From Mycobacterium montefiorense (GTDB taxonomy: Bacteria; Actinomycetota; Actinomycetes; Mycobacteriales; Mycobacteriaceae), in NCBI RefSeq assembly GCF_003112775.1, contig NZ_BFCH01000036.1, positions 62,001 to 126,000 on the forward strand: 64,000 nucleotides of DNA. The letters are read 5' to 3'. Within the stretch, counting starts at the first letter, position 1. Each line of letters starts with the position of its first letter. A model generated the notes under the pieces. It worked only from the letters and a program-made list of their open reading frames with translations, did no database searches and was not told the origin of the DNA. The position numbers were made by a program, and so were the translations under genes. Shown here piece after piece: positions 54,628 through 63,063 of this stretch.

Positions 54628-55220
54628 CAGTGACCGAACGGATCCGGTCCTTCGCCCGGCGTCCAGGACAGCCCGGGTACGCCCCAGCCGTGGGATTTGA
54701 CGGTACGTTTCGCGGCGCGGGCGTGCCGGCCGATCAGGCGGTCCACGTAGAGGAATCCATCGAGGTGCCCGGTCTCGTGTTGCAACATCCGGGCGAACAG
54801 CCCGGTGCCCTCGATGGTGACCGGTTTGCCGTCGGCGTCCAGACCCGTGACCCGTGCCCAGGTCGCGCGCCCGGTAGGGAATGACTCGCCGGGAACCGAC
54901 AGACAACCCTCGTCGTCGTCGCCTGGGTCGGGCATGGTCTCGGGTATCTCGGAGGTTTCCAGGATGGGGTTGATGATCACACCGCGGCGGCGTTCGGTCA
55001 TTCCGCGATCGTCGGCACAGTCGTAGACGAACAGCCGCAGGCTATGTCCGATCTGATTGGCGGCCAACCCGACGCCGTGGGCGGCGTCCATGGTGTCGTA
55101 CATGTCGGAGATCAACCCGGCGAGGTCCGCCGGTAGTGAACCGTCGGCGTCGACGGGCACCGGTTGTGTCGAGGTGTGCAACACCGGATCGCCCACGATA
55201 CGAATGGGTACGACTGCCAT
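54627..55220 (-). CDS. def: Peptide deformylase
   Basis: Removes the formyl group from new polypeptides. 197 residues, as in Rv0429c. The three deformylase motifs are intact: [16 protein letters not shown] (Cys106, metal ligand) and QHETGHLDG (His148 and His152 ligands, Glu149 catalytic). First gene of the def-GNAT-xthA unit. Confidence 0.97.
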   Translation of the reverse strand: MAVVPIRIVGDPVLHTSTQPVPVDADGSLPADLAGLISDMYDTMDAAHGVGLAANQIGHSLRLFVYDCADDRGMTERRRGVIINPILETSEIPETMPDPGDDDEGCLSVPGESFPTGRATWARVTGLDADGKPVTIEGTGLFARMLQHETGHLDGFLYVDRLIGRHARAAKRTVKSHGWGVPGLSWTPGEGPDPFGH

Positions 55221-55420
55221 GGTCGGCTAGCTTAAGCCCGGCGACGATGCCCGGCGGGCGGGGTCGCCTAGTAAGCAATCAAGGCAATCGGCCGACTCGC
55301 GGGTCTGGATGAACGCTTGAGGGTTCGCGGCGTGATTCAATATTCGCCGAAACATGCCCCGATATAAGTCATGTCAGTAGAGCTACAGGGAATTCGGCGG
55401 AAGGGTCCAGGGGAAGCGAT

Positions 55421-55729
55421 ATGGACAGCGCCATGGCGCGGGCAAATCGATCGGGGGACGATGCTGAAATCGCCGATGGGCTGACCCGACGCGAACATGA
55501 CATCCTGGCCTTCGAACGTCAGTGGTGGAAGTTCGCCGGTGTCAAGGAAGACGCGATCAAAGAGCTGTTCTCGATGTCGGCGACGCGTTACTACCAAGTG
55601 CTCAACGCGCTCGTGGATCGGCCGGAGGCCCTGGCTGCCGATCCGATGCTGGTGAAGCGGTTGCGACGGCTGCGTGCCAGCCGTCAGAAGGCGCGCGCAG
55701 CGCGCCGCCTCGGCTTCGAGGTGACCTGA
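55421..55729 (+). CDS. DUF3263 protein (Rv0430-like)
   Basis: A 102-residue protein, the same length as Rv0430. Conserved block: LTRREHDILAFERQWWKFAG, followed by KELFSMSATRYYQVLNALVDR, which looks like a helix-turn-helix, and a basic C-terminus (RASRQKARAARR). A DNA-binding role is plausible. It lies 19 bp before virR and in the same direction. Function is not established. Confidence 0.85.
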   Translation: MDSAMARANRSGDDAEIADGLTRREHDILAFERQWWKFAGVKEDAIKELFSMSATRYYQVLNALVDRPEALAADPMLVKRLRRLRASRQKARAARRLGFEVT

Positions 55730-55748
55730 CTAGCTACAGTAGGGCTCG

Positions 55749-56228
55749 ATGAAAGAGCGCGTTCCCGACTCCACGGGGCTACCACTGCGGGCCATGGTGA
55801 TGGTGTTGTTGTTCCTCGGCGTCATCTTCTTGCTGCTTGGGTGGCAGGCCCTGAGTTCCTCCGGGAAGTCCGACGACGATTCGGCCTCGGCGGCCTCGAG
55901 CGCGACCAGTTCCAGCGCTCCCGCCTCGACCTCGACGAGCCCGAAGCCCGCGGCGACCGACGCAGATATCCATGTGTTCAACATCTCCGGCAAGGACGGC
56001 GTTGCCGGACGCGCCGCGGACCAACTGAAGGCCGGCGGCTTCAAGGTCGTCGACGTCGGGAACCTCTCGCTACCCGATGTGACGGTCACGACGGTCTACT
56101 TCACCGACGCCGACGGTGAGCACGCCACCGCGGACGCGGTGGGCAAGAACTTGAACGCGCCCGTCGAACCGCGTATCCCCGCGCTCAGCGGCGAACCGCC
56201 CGGCGTCATCGTCTTGGTTGCGGGCTGA
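55749..56228 (+). CDS. virR: VirR, LytR_C-domain envelope protein
   Basis: A 159-residue membrane protein equivalent to Rv0431, which regulates membrane vesicle release in M. tuberculosis. One N-terminal helix (MVMVLLFLGVIFLLLGW), a Ser/Ala/Thr/Pro-rich linker (60 residues) and a C-terminal LytR_C domain (VFNISGKDGVAGRAADQLKAGGFKV, VTTVYFTDA). LytR_C domains are found in proteins that join polymers to peptidoglycan. It is probably co-transcribed with the DUF3263 gene. Confidence 0.92.
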   Translation: MKERVPDSTGLPLRAMVMVLLFLGVIFLLLGWQALSSSGKSDDDSASAASSATSSSAPASTSTSPKPAATDADIHVFNISGKDGVAGRAADQLKAGGFKVVDVGNLSLPDVTVTTVYFTDADGEHATADAVGKNLNAPVEPRIPALSGEPPGVIVLVAG

Positions 56229-56260
56229 CTCCGCGTCGTGAGCCGGGTTAGGCTCTCGCT

Positions 56261-56968
56261 ATGCCTACGCTTGCCGGTCACCGCAAGGTCGTTGTCACCA
56301 TGTCCGCACTGTCCGCGGCCACCAGCATCGCGTTGCTGAGTGCGTGCTCCTCGCCCCAGCACGCGTCGTCGGTCCCGGGCACCACGCCGGCCATCTGGAC
56401 GGGATCTCCCGCGCCCTCGGGCACCGCGGGGGCCGAAGGCGAGGGCGCCGGACACCCGAGCGTCACCACCCTCAGAGCGCCCGACGGAACCCAGGTCGCT
56501 ACCGCCAAGTTCGACTTCAGCAATGGCTACGCCACCATCACGATCGCGACAACCGGTGTTGGCGAAATCGCGCCCGGCTTTCACGGGGTGCACATTCACA
56601 AAGTGGGCAAGTGCGAAGCCAATTCGGTTGGCCCCACCGGCGGTGCGCCCGGCGACTTCCTCTCGGCCGGTGGGCACTTCCAGGCGCCGGGCCACTCGAC
56701 CGAGCCGGCCAGCGGGGACCTCACCTCGCTGCAGGTTCGTCGGGACGGTGTTGGCACGTTGGTGACATCCACGGATGCCTTCACCATGGAGGATCTGTTG
56801 ACGGGTGAGAAGACCGCGATCATCATCCACGCGGGCGCGGACAACTTCGCCAACATCCCGCCGGAGCGCTACAGCCAGACCAACGGGACGCCAGGTCCGG
56901 ATGCGACCACGATGAGCACTGGTGACTCCGGCAAGCGAGTTGCGTGCGGTGTCATTGGTGCCGGCTAA
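56261..56968 (+). CDS. sodC: Cu-containing superoxide dismutase lipoprotein
   Basis: A 235-residue exported SOD equivalent to Rv0432. Lipobox SAC after a signal peptide ([13 protein letters not shown]). Copper-site histidines lie in [12 protein letters not shown] and the later HAGADNF segment; GGHFQAPG follows the usual loop. The actinobacterial type holds copper and lacks a normal zinc site. It protects the envelope from superoxide made outside the cell. The 3' end overlaps the next gene by 11 bp. Confidence 0.95.
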   Translation: MPTLAGHRKVVVTMSALSAATSIALLSACSSPQHASSVPGTTPAIWTGSPAPSGTAGAEGEGAGHPSVTTLRAPDGTQVATAKFDFSNGYATITIATTGVGEIAPGFHGVHIHKVGKCEANSVGPTGGAPGDFLSAGGHFQAPGHSTEPASGDLTSLQVRRDGVGTLVTSTDAFTMEDLLTGEKTAIIIHAGADNFANIPPERYSQTNGTPGPDATTMSTGDSGKRVACGVIGAG

Positions 56969-58088
56969 AAGGCCCCTCGCCCACATCGATTTCGCCCGGT
57001 CGCCGCGGCCGACACTCGGCGTCGAATGGGAGTTCGCACTCGTCGACGCACAAACCCGCGACCTGAGTAACGAGGCCACCTCAGTCATCGCCGAAATCGG
57101 CGAGAATCCGCGTGTGCACAAGGAATTGCTGCGCAACACCGTTGAGGTGGTCAGCGGCATCTGCGAGTGCACCGGGCAGGCGATCGAGGATCTCCGCGAA
57201 ACCTTGGGCCCCGCACGCCAGATCGTTCGGGATCGCGGCATGGAGCTGTTCTGCGCCGGCGCCCACCCGTTCGCGCAGTGGAGCACCCAGAAGCTGACCG
57301 ACGCTCCCCGCTATGCCGAGCTGATCAAGCGCACCCAGTGGTGGGGCCGGCAGATGCTGATCTGGGGCGTGCACGTGCACGTCGGGATCTCCTCGGCGCA
57401 CAAGGTGATGCCGATCATGACGTCGCTGCTTCGGTACTACCCGCACCTGCTGGCGCTGTCGGCATCCTCCCCGTGGTGGACCGGCGTGGACACCGGATAC
57501 GCCAGCAACCGGGCCATGATGTTCCAGCAGTTGCCGACCGCCGGGCTGCCGTTCCAGTTTCAGACTTGGCCGGAATTCGAAGGGTTCGTCTACGACCAGA
57601 AGAAGACCGGCATCATCGACCATGTCGACGAAGTCCGTTGGGATATCAGGCCTTCGCCGCGTCTGGGCACCATCGAGGTGCGAGTCTGCGACGGGGTCTC
57701 CAACCTGCGTGAGCTGAGCGCCCTGGTCGCGCTGACGCACTGCCTGGTGGTCGACCTGGATCGCAGGCTGGAAGCCGACGAGTCGTTGCCGACGATGCCG
57801 CCGTGGCACAACCAAGAGAACAAGTGGCGCGCGGCACGCTACGGGCTGGACGCGGTGATCATCCTGGACGCCGACAGCAACGAGCGCCTGGTCACCGATG
57901 ATCTCGCCGATCTCCTTAACCGGTTGGAGCCGGTCGCCAAATTGCTGAACTGTTCCGACGAACTCACTGCGGTGGAGGAGATCTCGCGCCACGGCGGTTC
58001 CTACCAGCGGCAGCGGCGAGTGGCCGAAGAGCACGACGGCGATCTGCGCGCGGTCGTCGATGCATTGGTGGGCGAGCTGGAGATCTGA
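56958..58088 (+). CDS. YbdK-type carboxylate-amine ligase (Rv0433-like)
   Basis: A 376-residue protein, identical in length to Rv0433, of the glutamate-cysteine ligase family 2. The ATP/metal-binding start is [37 protein letters not shown] and [12 protein letters not shown] are family motifs. These enzymes have weak glutamate-cysteine ligase activity; the true substrate is unknown. The GTG at 56958 gives the conserved N-terminus, an overlap with sodC, and better agreement than upstream starts. Confidence 0.92.
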   Translation: MPAKRPLAHIDFARSPRPTLGVEWEFALVDAQTRDLSNEATSVIAEIGENPRVHKELLRNTVEVVSGICECTGQAIEDLRETLGPARQIVRDRGMELFCAGAHPFAQWSTQKLTDAPRYAELIKRTQWWGRQMLIWGVHVHVGISSAHKVMPIMTSLLRYYPHLLALSASSPWWTGVDTGYASNRAMMFQQLPTAGLPFQFQTWPEFEGFVYDQKKTGIIDHVDEVRWDIRPSPRLGTIEVRVCDGVSNLRELSALVALTHCLVVDLDRRLEADESLPTMPPWHNQENKWRAARYGLDAVIILDADSNERLVTDDLADLLNRLEPVAKLLNCSDELTAVEEISRHGGSYQRQRRVAEEHDGDLRAVVDALVGELEI

Positions 58089-58711
58089 TGGAGCTGGCGA
58101 TGTTTCCGCTGGAGACGGCGTTTCTGCCGAACCAGGATCTGCCGCTGCGTATCTTCGAGCCTCGCTACGTCGCGCTGGTGCGGCACTGCGTCGACACCGG
58201 GGAACCCTTCGGCGTGGTGCTGATCTCACGCGGCCGCGAGGTCGGTGGCGGTGATACGCGATGCGATGTCGGTGTGCTGTCCCGAATCACCGAATGCGTC
58301 GACGAGGGCGCGGACCGGTACTCCATTGGCTGCCGGACCGGCGAGCGAATTCGGGTGTCCGAGTGGCTGCCCGACGATCCCTACCCGCGGGCTGTCGCGC
58401 GACCGTGGCCGGACGAGGCGGGTGACGAGGTAACGCAGGCGCAGCTGCTCGACGTCGAAGACCGGATCATGGCCTTGTTCGAGCGGATCGCCCAAGCGCG
58501 CGACGCCGTGCTGCCGGACCGGGAGGCGCTGCTGGGTTCGGGAGAAGCCGACCCGGGACAGCACCTGTTCACGTTGGCCAGCCGTATCCCGATCGGTGCG
58601 GCCGACCGCTACGCCGTGCTATCGGCACCGTCGGCGGCCGGCCGGCTCACGGCACTGAGCGAGGCGGTCGACGCGATCACCGAGGTGGTGGAGTTCGGTT
58701 TGTCCGAGTAG
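58088..58711 (+). CDS. LON substrate-binding-domain protein (Rv0434-like)
   Basis: A 207-residue protein that consists only of the N-terminal LON substrate-binding domain: MFPLETAFLPNQDLPLRIFEPRYVALV, FGVVLISRG and the final helical bundle. There is no ATPase or peptidase part. Such stand-alone domains may act as adaptors. ATG overlaps the upstream stop (TGATG), so it is coupled to the ligase gene. Confidence 0.9.
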   Translation: MELAMFPLETAFLPNQDLPLRIFEPRYVALVRHCVDTGEPFGVVLISRGREVGGGDTRCDVGVLSRITECVDEGADRYSIGCRTGERIRVSEWLPDDPYPRAVARPWPDEAGDEVTQAQLLDVEDRIMALFERIAQARDAVLPDREALLGSGEADPGQHLFTLASRIPIGAADRYAVLSAPSAAGRLTALSEAVDAITEVVEFGLSE

Positions 58712-58758
58712 CGGTGTGCTTTCCTATAGGGAAACTGATTGCGCGACTGGATGGTTGA

Positions 58759-59781
58759 GTGAAAGTACATTTGCAGGTCAACGGCTCGCCGACCGGGGCG
58801 TCGGCGAGCGCGGCCGAGATCGCCGAGACGGGTGCCGACGGCGTGTTCACCTTCGAGGGTCAGCACGACGTGTTCTTCCCACTGATCATCGCCGCCAACG
58901 AGACCAGCCTGGACTTGATGACCAACGTCGCGATCGCCGCGCCACGCAGTCCATTGCACATGGCGCATGCCGCCTACGATCTGCAGGTCTTGGGCGGCGG
59001 CAGGTTCCGGCTCGGCCTGGGCTCGCAGATCAAAGTCCACATCGAAAAGCGCTATGGCAGTAAGTGGGATCGCCCGGCAGCGCGGATGGCTGAAACGATC
59101 GCGGCGATCAAGGCGATATTCGCGGCGTGGGAAGGTCAGTCCCGCTTGGACTTTCGCGGTGAGTTCTTCACCCACACCCTGATGGCGCCCAACTTCAACC
59201 CGGGCCCCAACCCGTTCGGACCGCCTCCGGTGTTGATGGGGGCACTCGGCCCGATCATGACGCGCACCGCGGCCGAAATTGCCGACGGCCTGCTGGTGAT
59301 GCCTTTCAACAGCACCCGTCACTTCGCCGAACGCACCATTCCCGCGATCAGCGAGGGACTGCGCCGTTCGGAGCGGTCCGTTGACGAGTTTGAGGTGATC
59401 GCCCAGGCCATGGTCGCGGTCGGCAGCAACGATGCGGACCTGGCCACCGCCGTCAACGGCGTCGCCTCGCTGATCGCCTTCTACGGCTCGACACCGGCCT
59501 ACCTGCCGGTGCTCGAGGTCGAGGGCTGGGCGGATATCCAGCCGGAACTCAATGTGCTGTCCAAGCAGGGGCGCTTCGCCGAGATGCGCGCGCTGATCAC
59601 CGATGACATGGTGGCCCGGATCGGGGTCGTCGGAACCCCCGAGCAGTGTGCCGAGCAGCTGGTCGTACGGTTCGGCGAGCACGTCGACGAAGTGTGTTGC
59701 TACTTCCCCGGTTACACGCCATCGGGCGCTGACATCGCGGAGCTGATCGGCGCCCTACACCGGAGCCCCGCACGACGATGA
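58759..59781 (+). CDS. LLM-class (probably F420-dependent) oxidoreductase
   Basis: A 340-residue luciferase-like protein. TGADGVFTFEGQHDVFFPLIIAAN, VAIAAPRSPLHMAHAAYDLQVLGGGRFRLGLGSQ and VGTPEQCAEQLVVRFGEHVDEVC match a mycobacterial F420-binding branch. The substrate is unknown. GTG start at 58759. Its stop overlaps the ATG of the enoyl-CoA hydratase gene, which suggests a shared role in an acyl-CoA or lipid breakdown step. Confidence 0.9.
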   Translation: MKVHLQVNGSPTGASASAAEIAETGADGVFTFEGQHDVFFPLIIAANETSLDLMTNVAIAAPRSPLHMAHAAYDLQVLGGGRFRLGLGSQIKVHIEKRYGSKWDRPAARMAETIAAIKAIFAAWEGQSRLDFRGEFFTHTLMAPNFNPGPNPFGPPPVLMGALGPIMTRTAAEIADGLLVMPFNSTRHFAERTIPAISEGLRRSERSVDEFEVIAQAMVAVGSNDADLATAVNGVASLIAFYGSTPAYLPVLEVEGWADIQPELNVLSKQGRFAEMRALITDDMVARIGVVGTPEQCAEQLVVRFGEHVDEVCCYFPGYTPSGADIAELIGALHRSPARR

Positions 59782-60596
59782 GCGGTGATGTGGTGGTTGA
59801 CATCGATGCGGGCGTGGCGGTGCTCACGCTGAATCGGCCCGACCACCTCAACGCCTACACCGCCGAGATGGGTGCGCTGCTGAGCCGGGCGTACCGGGAG
59901 TGCGACGAGGACGACGACGTCCGGGCGATCGTCGTCACCGGCGCGGGCCGCGCCTTTTGCGCCGGCGCCGATTTCTCCAGTGGCACAACACCGTTCGAGA
60001 GTCCGCAGGACGATGGCACGTTCTCGGCGTCACCGATCGACCCGGCAGCCTTCGAATTGCGCAAACCCGTGATCGCCGCCGTCAACGGACATGCCATCGG
60101 GATCGGCCTGACCATAGCGCTGCAGGCCGACATTCGCATCGTCGCCGACGACGCCAAATACGGTGTGGTGCAAGTACGACGGGGCGTGATACCTGATTGC
60201 ATGTCGCACTGGACGCTGGCGCAGCTGACCAACCTGGGCGTGGCCGCCGAGGTGTTGCTGACCGGGCGCACGTTCAGCGGGCTCGAGGCAGTCGAGTTCG
60301 GCATCGCGAATCGGGCGCTGCCCGCCGCTCAGGTGTTCGCTCACGCGCTGGAGATGGCGCGCGATATCGCGGTCAACGTGGCGCCGATGTCGGCGGCCTT
60401 GTCTAAGCGGTTGTTGTGGGACACCGCGATCCACAACTACACGCCGCGACAGGTCGCCTCCCTGGAAACACAGTTGCACCACCGCGTGATGGGCACGGCC
60501 GACGCGAGTGAAGGTGTCGCGGCGTTCTTCGAGCGACGGCCCCCGCGGTTCGCCTCCAAGGTGTCCCGCGACTGGAAAATCCTGCCGGAGCCGTGA
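59778..60596 (+). CDS. Enoyl-CoA hydratase/isomerase family protein
   Basis: A 272-residue crotonase-fold protein. The oxyanion-hole segments are GRAFCAGADFSSG and NGHAIGIGLTIALQADIRI. At the usual catalytic positions the sequence reads VVQVRRGVIPDCM; the standard Glu pair of true hydratases is not obvious, so another crotonase reaction is possible. It is coupled to the upstream LLM gene by ATGA overlap and converges with the SDR gene. Confidence 0.88.
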   Translation: MSGDVVVDIDAGVAVLTLNRPDHLNAYTAEMGALLSRAYRECDEDDDVRAIVVTGAGRAFCAGADFSSGTTPFESPQDDGTFSASPIDPAAFELRKPVIAAVNGHAIGIGLTIALQADIRIVADDAKYGVVQVRRGVIPDCMSHWTLAQLTNLGVAAEVLLTGRTFSGLEAVEFGIANRALPAAQVFAHALEMARDIAVNVAPMSAALSKRLLWDTAIHNYTPRQVASLETQLHHRVMGTADASEGVAAFFERRPPRFASKVSRDWKILPEP

Positions 60597-60614
60597 GTAT
60601 GCGGGCGGTCCGGC

Positions 60615-61544
60615 TCAGTTGGCACACAGCTTCTCGGAGAGTGTCCACAACTGTGCGGCCCGCTGTTCGTCGCGCGCGTACGGGGCGACGTTCTCGCTGA
60701 TGCAGCAGTCTTCCAGGTACAGCGCGCCCTGGTCGGCCAGTTCCGGGCATACCGCGGCCCACACCTGGGTGGCCGCGCCCTGCTCGGGAGTGGAGAAGTC
60801 GAGGCGGCCGTCGCTCAATTCGCCGCGCAGCGCGCTGTTGTCCACGACGAGCTTGCGGAGGTCGGAGAAGTCCTCGCGGGACATGTGCCGCGCCAGCGAG
60901 GTGGCGACGGTGCCGGGATGGACGGCATACGCGCGAATTCCCAAGTCGCGCAGCCGCCGATCGGCCTCGATCGCGTGCAGGATGTTCGCCGTCTTGGACG
61001 CGCCGTATGCGAGGAACTTGTTGTAGTCGCGGTGCTCCCAATTGGGATCGTCGAAATCCACGTCGCCCATCACGTGGCCCCCGGAAGACAGGATCACCAG
61101 CCGGGCGCCCTGTGCGGCGGCCAGCTGCGGGACAAGCAGCCGGGTGAGCTCGAAGTGACCGAAATGATTTGTCCCGATCTGCAATTCGAAGCCATCACGG
61201 GTCCGGCCGAACGACGTGAACATCACGCCGGCGTTGTTCATCAACACATGCACCGCCGGCGTGATGTCGCGGATAGCCGCCGCGGCCGCGCGAACGCTGG
61301 GCAGTGCGGTCAGGTCGAGCTCGACGGTCGAGATCTGCGCACCCGGTACTTCGGTCCGCACCCGCTCGGTGGCCTCGGTGAGTGCATCCCGATTGCGAGC
61401 GGCCAGAATCACGTGGGCGCCCGCGGCGGCCAGCGCCCGCGCCGACTCAAGGCCGAGACCGGACGACGCACCGGTGATCACACAGGCCTTGCCGGACAGG
61501 TCGACTCCCTCGACAGCCTGCAGGGCGGTCCGGCGTTCGCTCAC
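60615..61544 (-). CDS. Short-chain dehydrogenase/reductase (Rv0439c-like)
   Basis: A 309-residue SDR close to Rv0439c, of the retinol-dehydrogenase/WWOX-like type. Cofactor motif TGASSGLGLESARAL, NNAGVM, catalytic Ser in VILSSGGH and YGASKTAN (Tyr and Lys). The arginine after the second strand (AARNRD) suggests NADP(H). GTG start. Substrate unknown. In H37Rv this gene lies near groEL2 after moeA2; here the intervening genes are elsewhere. Confidence 0.9.
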   Translation of the reverse strand: MSERRTALQAVEGVDLSGKACVITGASSGLGLESARALAAAGAHVILAARNRDALTEATERVRTEVPGAQISTVELDLTALPSVRAAAAAIRDITPAVHVLMNNAGVMFTSFGRTRDGFELQIGTNHFGHFELTRLLVPQLAAAQGARLVILSSGGHVMGDVDFDDPNWEHRDYNKFLAYGASKTANILHAIEADRRLRDLGIRAYAVHPGTVATSLARHMSREDFSDLRKLVVDNSALRGELSDGRLDFSTPEQGAATQVWAAVCPELADQGALYLEDCCISENVAPYARDEQRAAQLWTLSEKLCAN

Positions 61545-61611
61545 CGTGCCAGCGTAAACAACACCCGAGCCGTCAAGTGCGGGGGCTATGGACGAATTCG
61601 GGGCAATTCTG

Positions 61612-62433
61612 CTATCTCGGCGCCAGACTCGGCGGTAGCGCCCGGGCGGCGCGCTGCATCAACCGCGGTGCCACAATCCGATGCAGAGGCCCGACCGCGG
61701 CCCAGACCGTCCTGGCAGCGACCTTGCGGTGATAGTGCACGCGAGTGGTGAGTGTGGCACGCCGACCGTCCTCACGTCGCAGCGTCAGCTCGCCGCGCAT
61801 CAGCGGGCCGTTCGTCGTCAGCACGATCGCATCCGGATCCGAATGCACGATTTTCCAGCCGATTACGTAATCGGGCGAGGACGGCGGACCCAGCCGAAAT
61901 CTCAATATGTGCCCGTGAATCCACAACACGATGCCGGCACGTCGTTGCGCTTTCAGCGCAGCGCGAAACATCTGTTCGGCACCGCGTGTGTCGCCATGCG
62001 GGATCGGGACTTCGAAGACATCCGTGTAGTCAGACGCGGTCTCGCCGGTTTCGGACTGCTCGGCCAGCACCGCCGCCGCAATGCGTTTCAGTGTCCATCG
62101 CACCGCGACCCGGTGTCCGCCAGTGCCGATGACCAGCGCGCGATAGATCTTTCCCTGCACACCGGGGAAGGCGGCCCAGGTCGCCGAGCGCACCCGGGTG
62201 CGCTCGGCCGCTTCGGCATCCAACTCGAACACCCAGCGGTAGACCGCGAACGGGTGGCGGCCTTTGCACGTGAACCGCTCGGGCTCGCGGGCTTCCTCGA
62301 GCACGAAACCGGTTGGCACGGTGGTCGGGTCGTGCGGGTTGCGACACATGACTCGTTGCAGCGCCGACCACGTTTCTGCGCGATTCGCGTCGATCGTTAT
62401 GGCATGCTCATCGATATAGGGTAATCGTTCCAT
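61612..62433 (-). CDS. SRPBCC/DUF2867-like protein, divergent from the TetR gene
   Basis: A 273-residue protein. The N-terminal part (MERLPYIDEHAITIDANRAETWSALQRV) has the pattern of the START/polyketide-cyclase-like (SRPBCC) fold, and the second half contains GWKIVHSDPDAIVLTTNGPLMRGELTLR, followed by a domain like those in DUF2867-type proteins. Hydrophobic ligand binding is plausible. The gene starts 21 bp from a TetR-family regulator on the other strand and is its likely target. Confidence 0.7.
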   Translation of the reverse strand: MERLPYIDEHAITIDANRAETWSALQRVMCRNPHDPTTVPTGFVLEEAREPERFTCKGRHPFAVYRWVFELDAEAAERTRVRSATWAAFPGVQGKIYRALVIGTGGHRVAVRWTLKRIAAAVLAEQSETGETASDYTDVFEVPIPHGDTRGAEQMFRAALKAQRRAGIVLWIHGHILRFRLGPPSSPDYVIGWKIVHSDPDAIVLTTNGPLMRGELTLRREDGRRATLTTRVHYHRKVAARTVWAAVGPLHRIVAPRLMQRAARALPPSLAPR

Positions 62434-62454
62434 ATAGAAGGAATGTACTAGATC
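62434..62454. promoter_or_regulatory. Very short divergent promoter region
   Basis: Only 21 bp separate the two start codons. Together with the flanking bases it holds an imperfect palindrome (GTTCC at 62427-62431, GGAAT at 62440-62444). It is a candidate TetR operator, but the symmetry is weak. Confidence 0.35.
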
Positions 62455-63063
62455 ATGGCTCCTCCGCGGAAGCATGAAACCGATGTGATCCTCGACGCTG
62501 CCCGGGCGCTGGTGCTCGAGGGTGGGCCGCGTGCGGCCAGTGTGGCGGCGATCGCGAAATCCAGCGGCGCACCGGCCGGCACGTTGTATCACCGCTTCGG
62601 CAGTCGCGACGGGATCCTGACGGCGGCGTGGCTGCGTGCGCTGGAACGCTTCCAGTCCCGCGCGATGGCGGCCTCGGAGACCAACACGGCCGATACCCCG
62701 ACCGAAACCGGGGTCGCGATGGCCGTCGCCGCGATCAGCTTCGCACGTGAACTCCCGGCCGATGCCCGGCTGTTATTGACCATTCGCCCTGCCGACCTGC
62801 TCGATGAGGAGCCCGACGCACAATTTCAGCAGACGGTGGCCGCCATGAACGCGCCGCTGACCGAGCGGGTCGGCGCCCTGGCCCGAAAACTATACGGGCG
62901 CAAAGATGCCCGATCCGTCGACGCCGTCGCACGCGCGGTCGCCGACCTGCCCTATGCCGTGGTTCGGCGGCATGCCCACGACGACGCGATGCCGACCTGG
63001 CTGGAAGCCGACGTCGCGGCGTCGGTGCGGGCGCTGCTAGAGAGCTTTGGCGAACGCCCGTAG
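62455..63063 (+). CDS. TetR-family transcriptional regulator
   Basis: A 202-residue regulator. The N-terminal helix-turn-helix is clear: VILDAARALVLEGGPRAASVAAIAKSSGAPAGTLYHRFGSRDGIL. The C-terminal ligand domain is alpha-helical with an acidic segment (RPADLLDEEPDA). It probably represses itself and the divergent SRPBCC-like gene. The ligand is unknown. The 3' end overlaps the AAA ATPase gene by 27 bp. Confidence 0.93.
   Translation: MAPPRKHETDVILDAARALVLEGGPRAASVAAIAKSSGAPAGTLYHRFGSRDGILTAAWLRALERFQSRAMAASETNTADTPTETGVAMAVAAISFARELPADARLLLTIRPADLLDEEPDAQFQQTVAAMNAPLTERVGALARKLYGRKDARSVDAVARAVADLPYAVVRRHAHDDAMPTWLEADVAASVRALLESFGERP

Noticed and set aside
62427-62444. TetR operator between the divergent genes
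   Set aside because: Symmetry is only five imperfect bases per arm; kept as a low-confidence feature and not raised as a finding.
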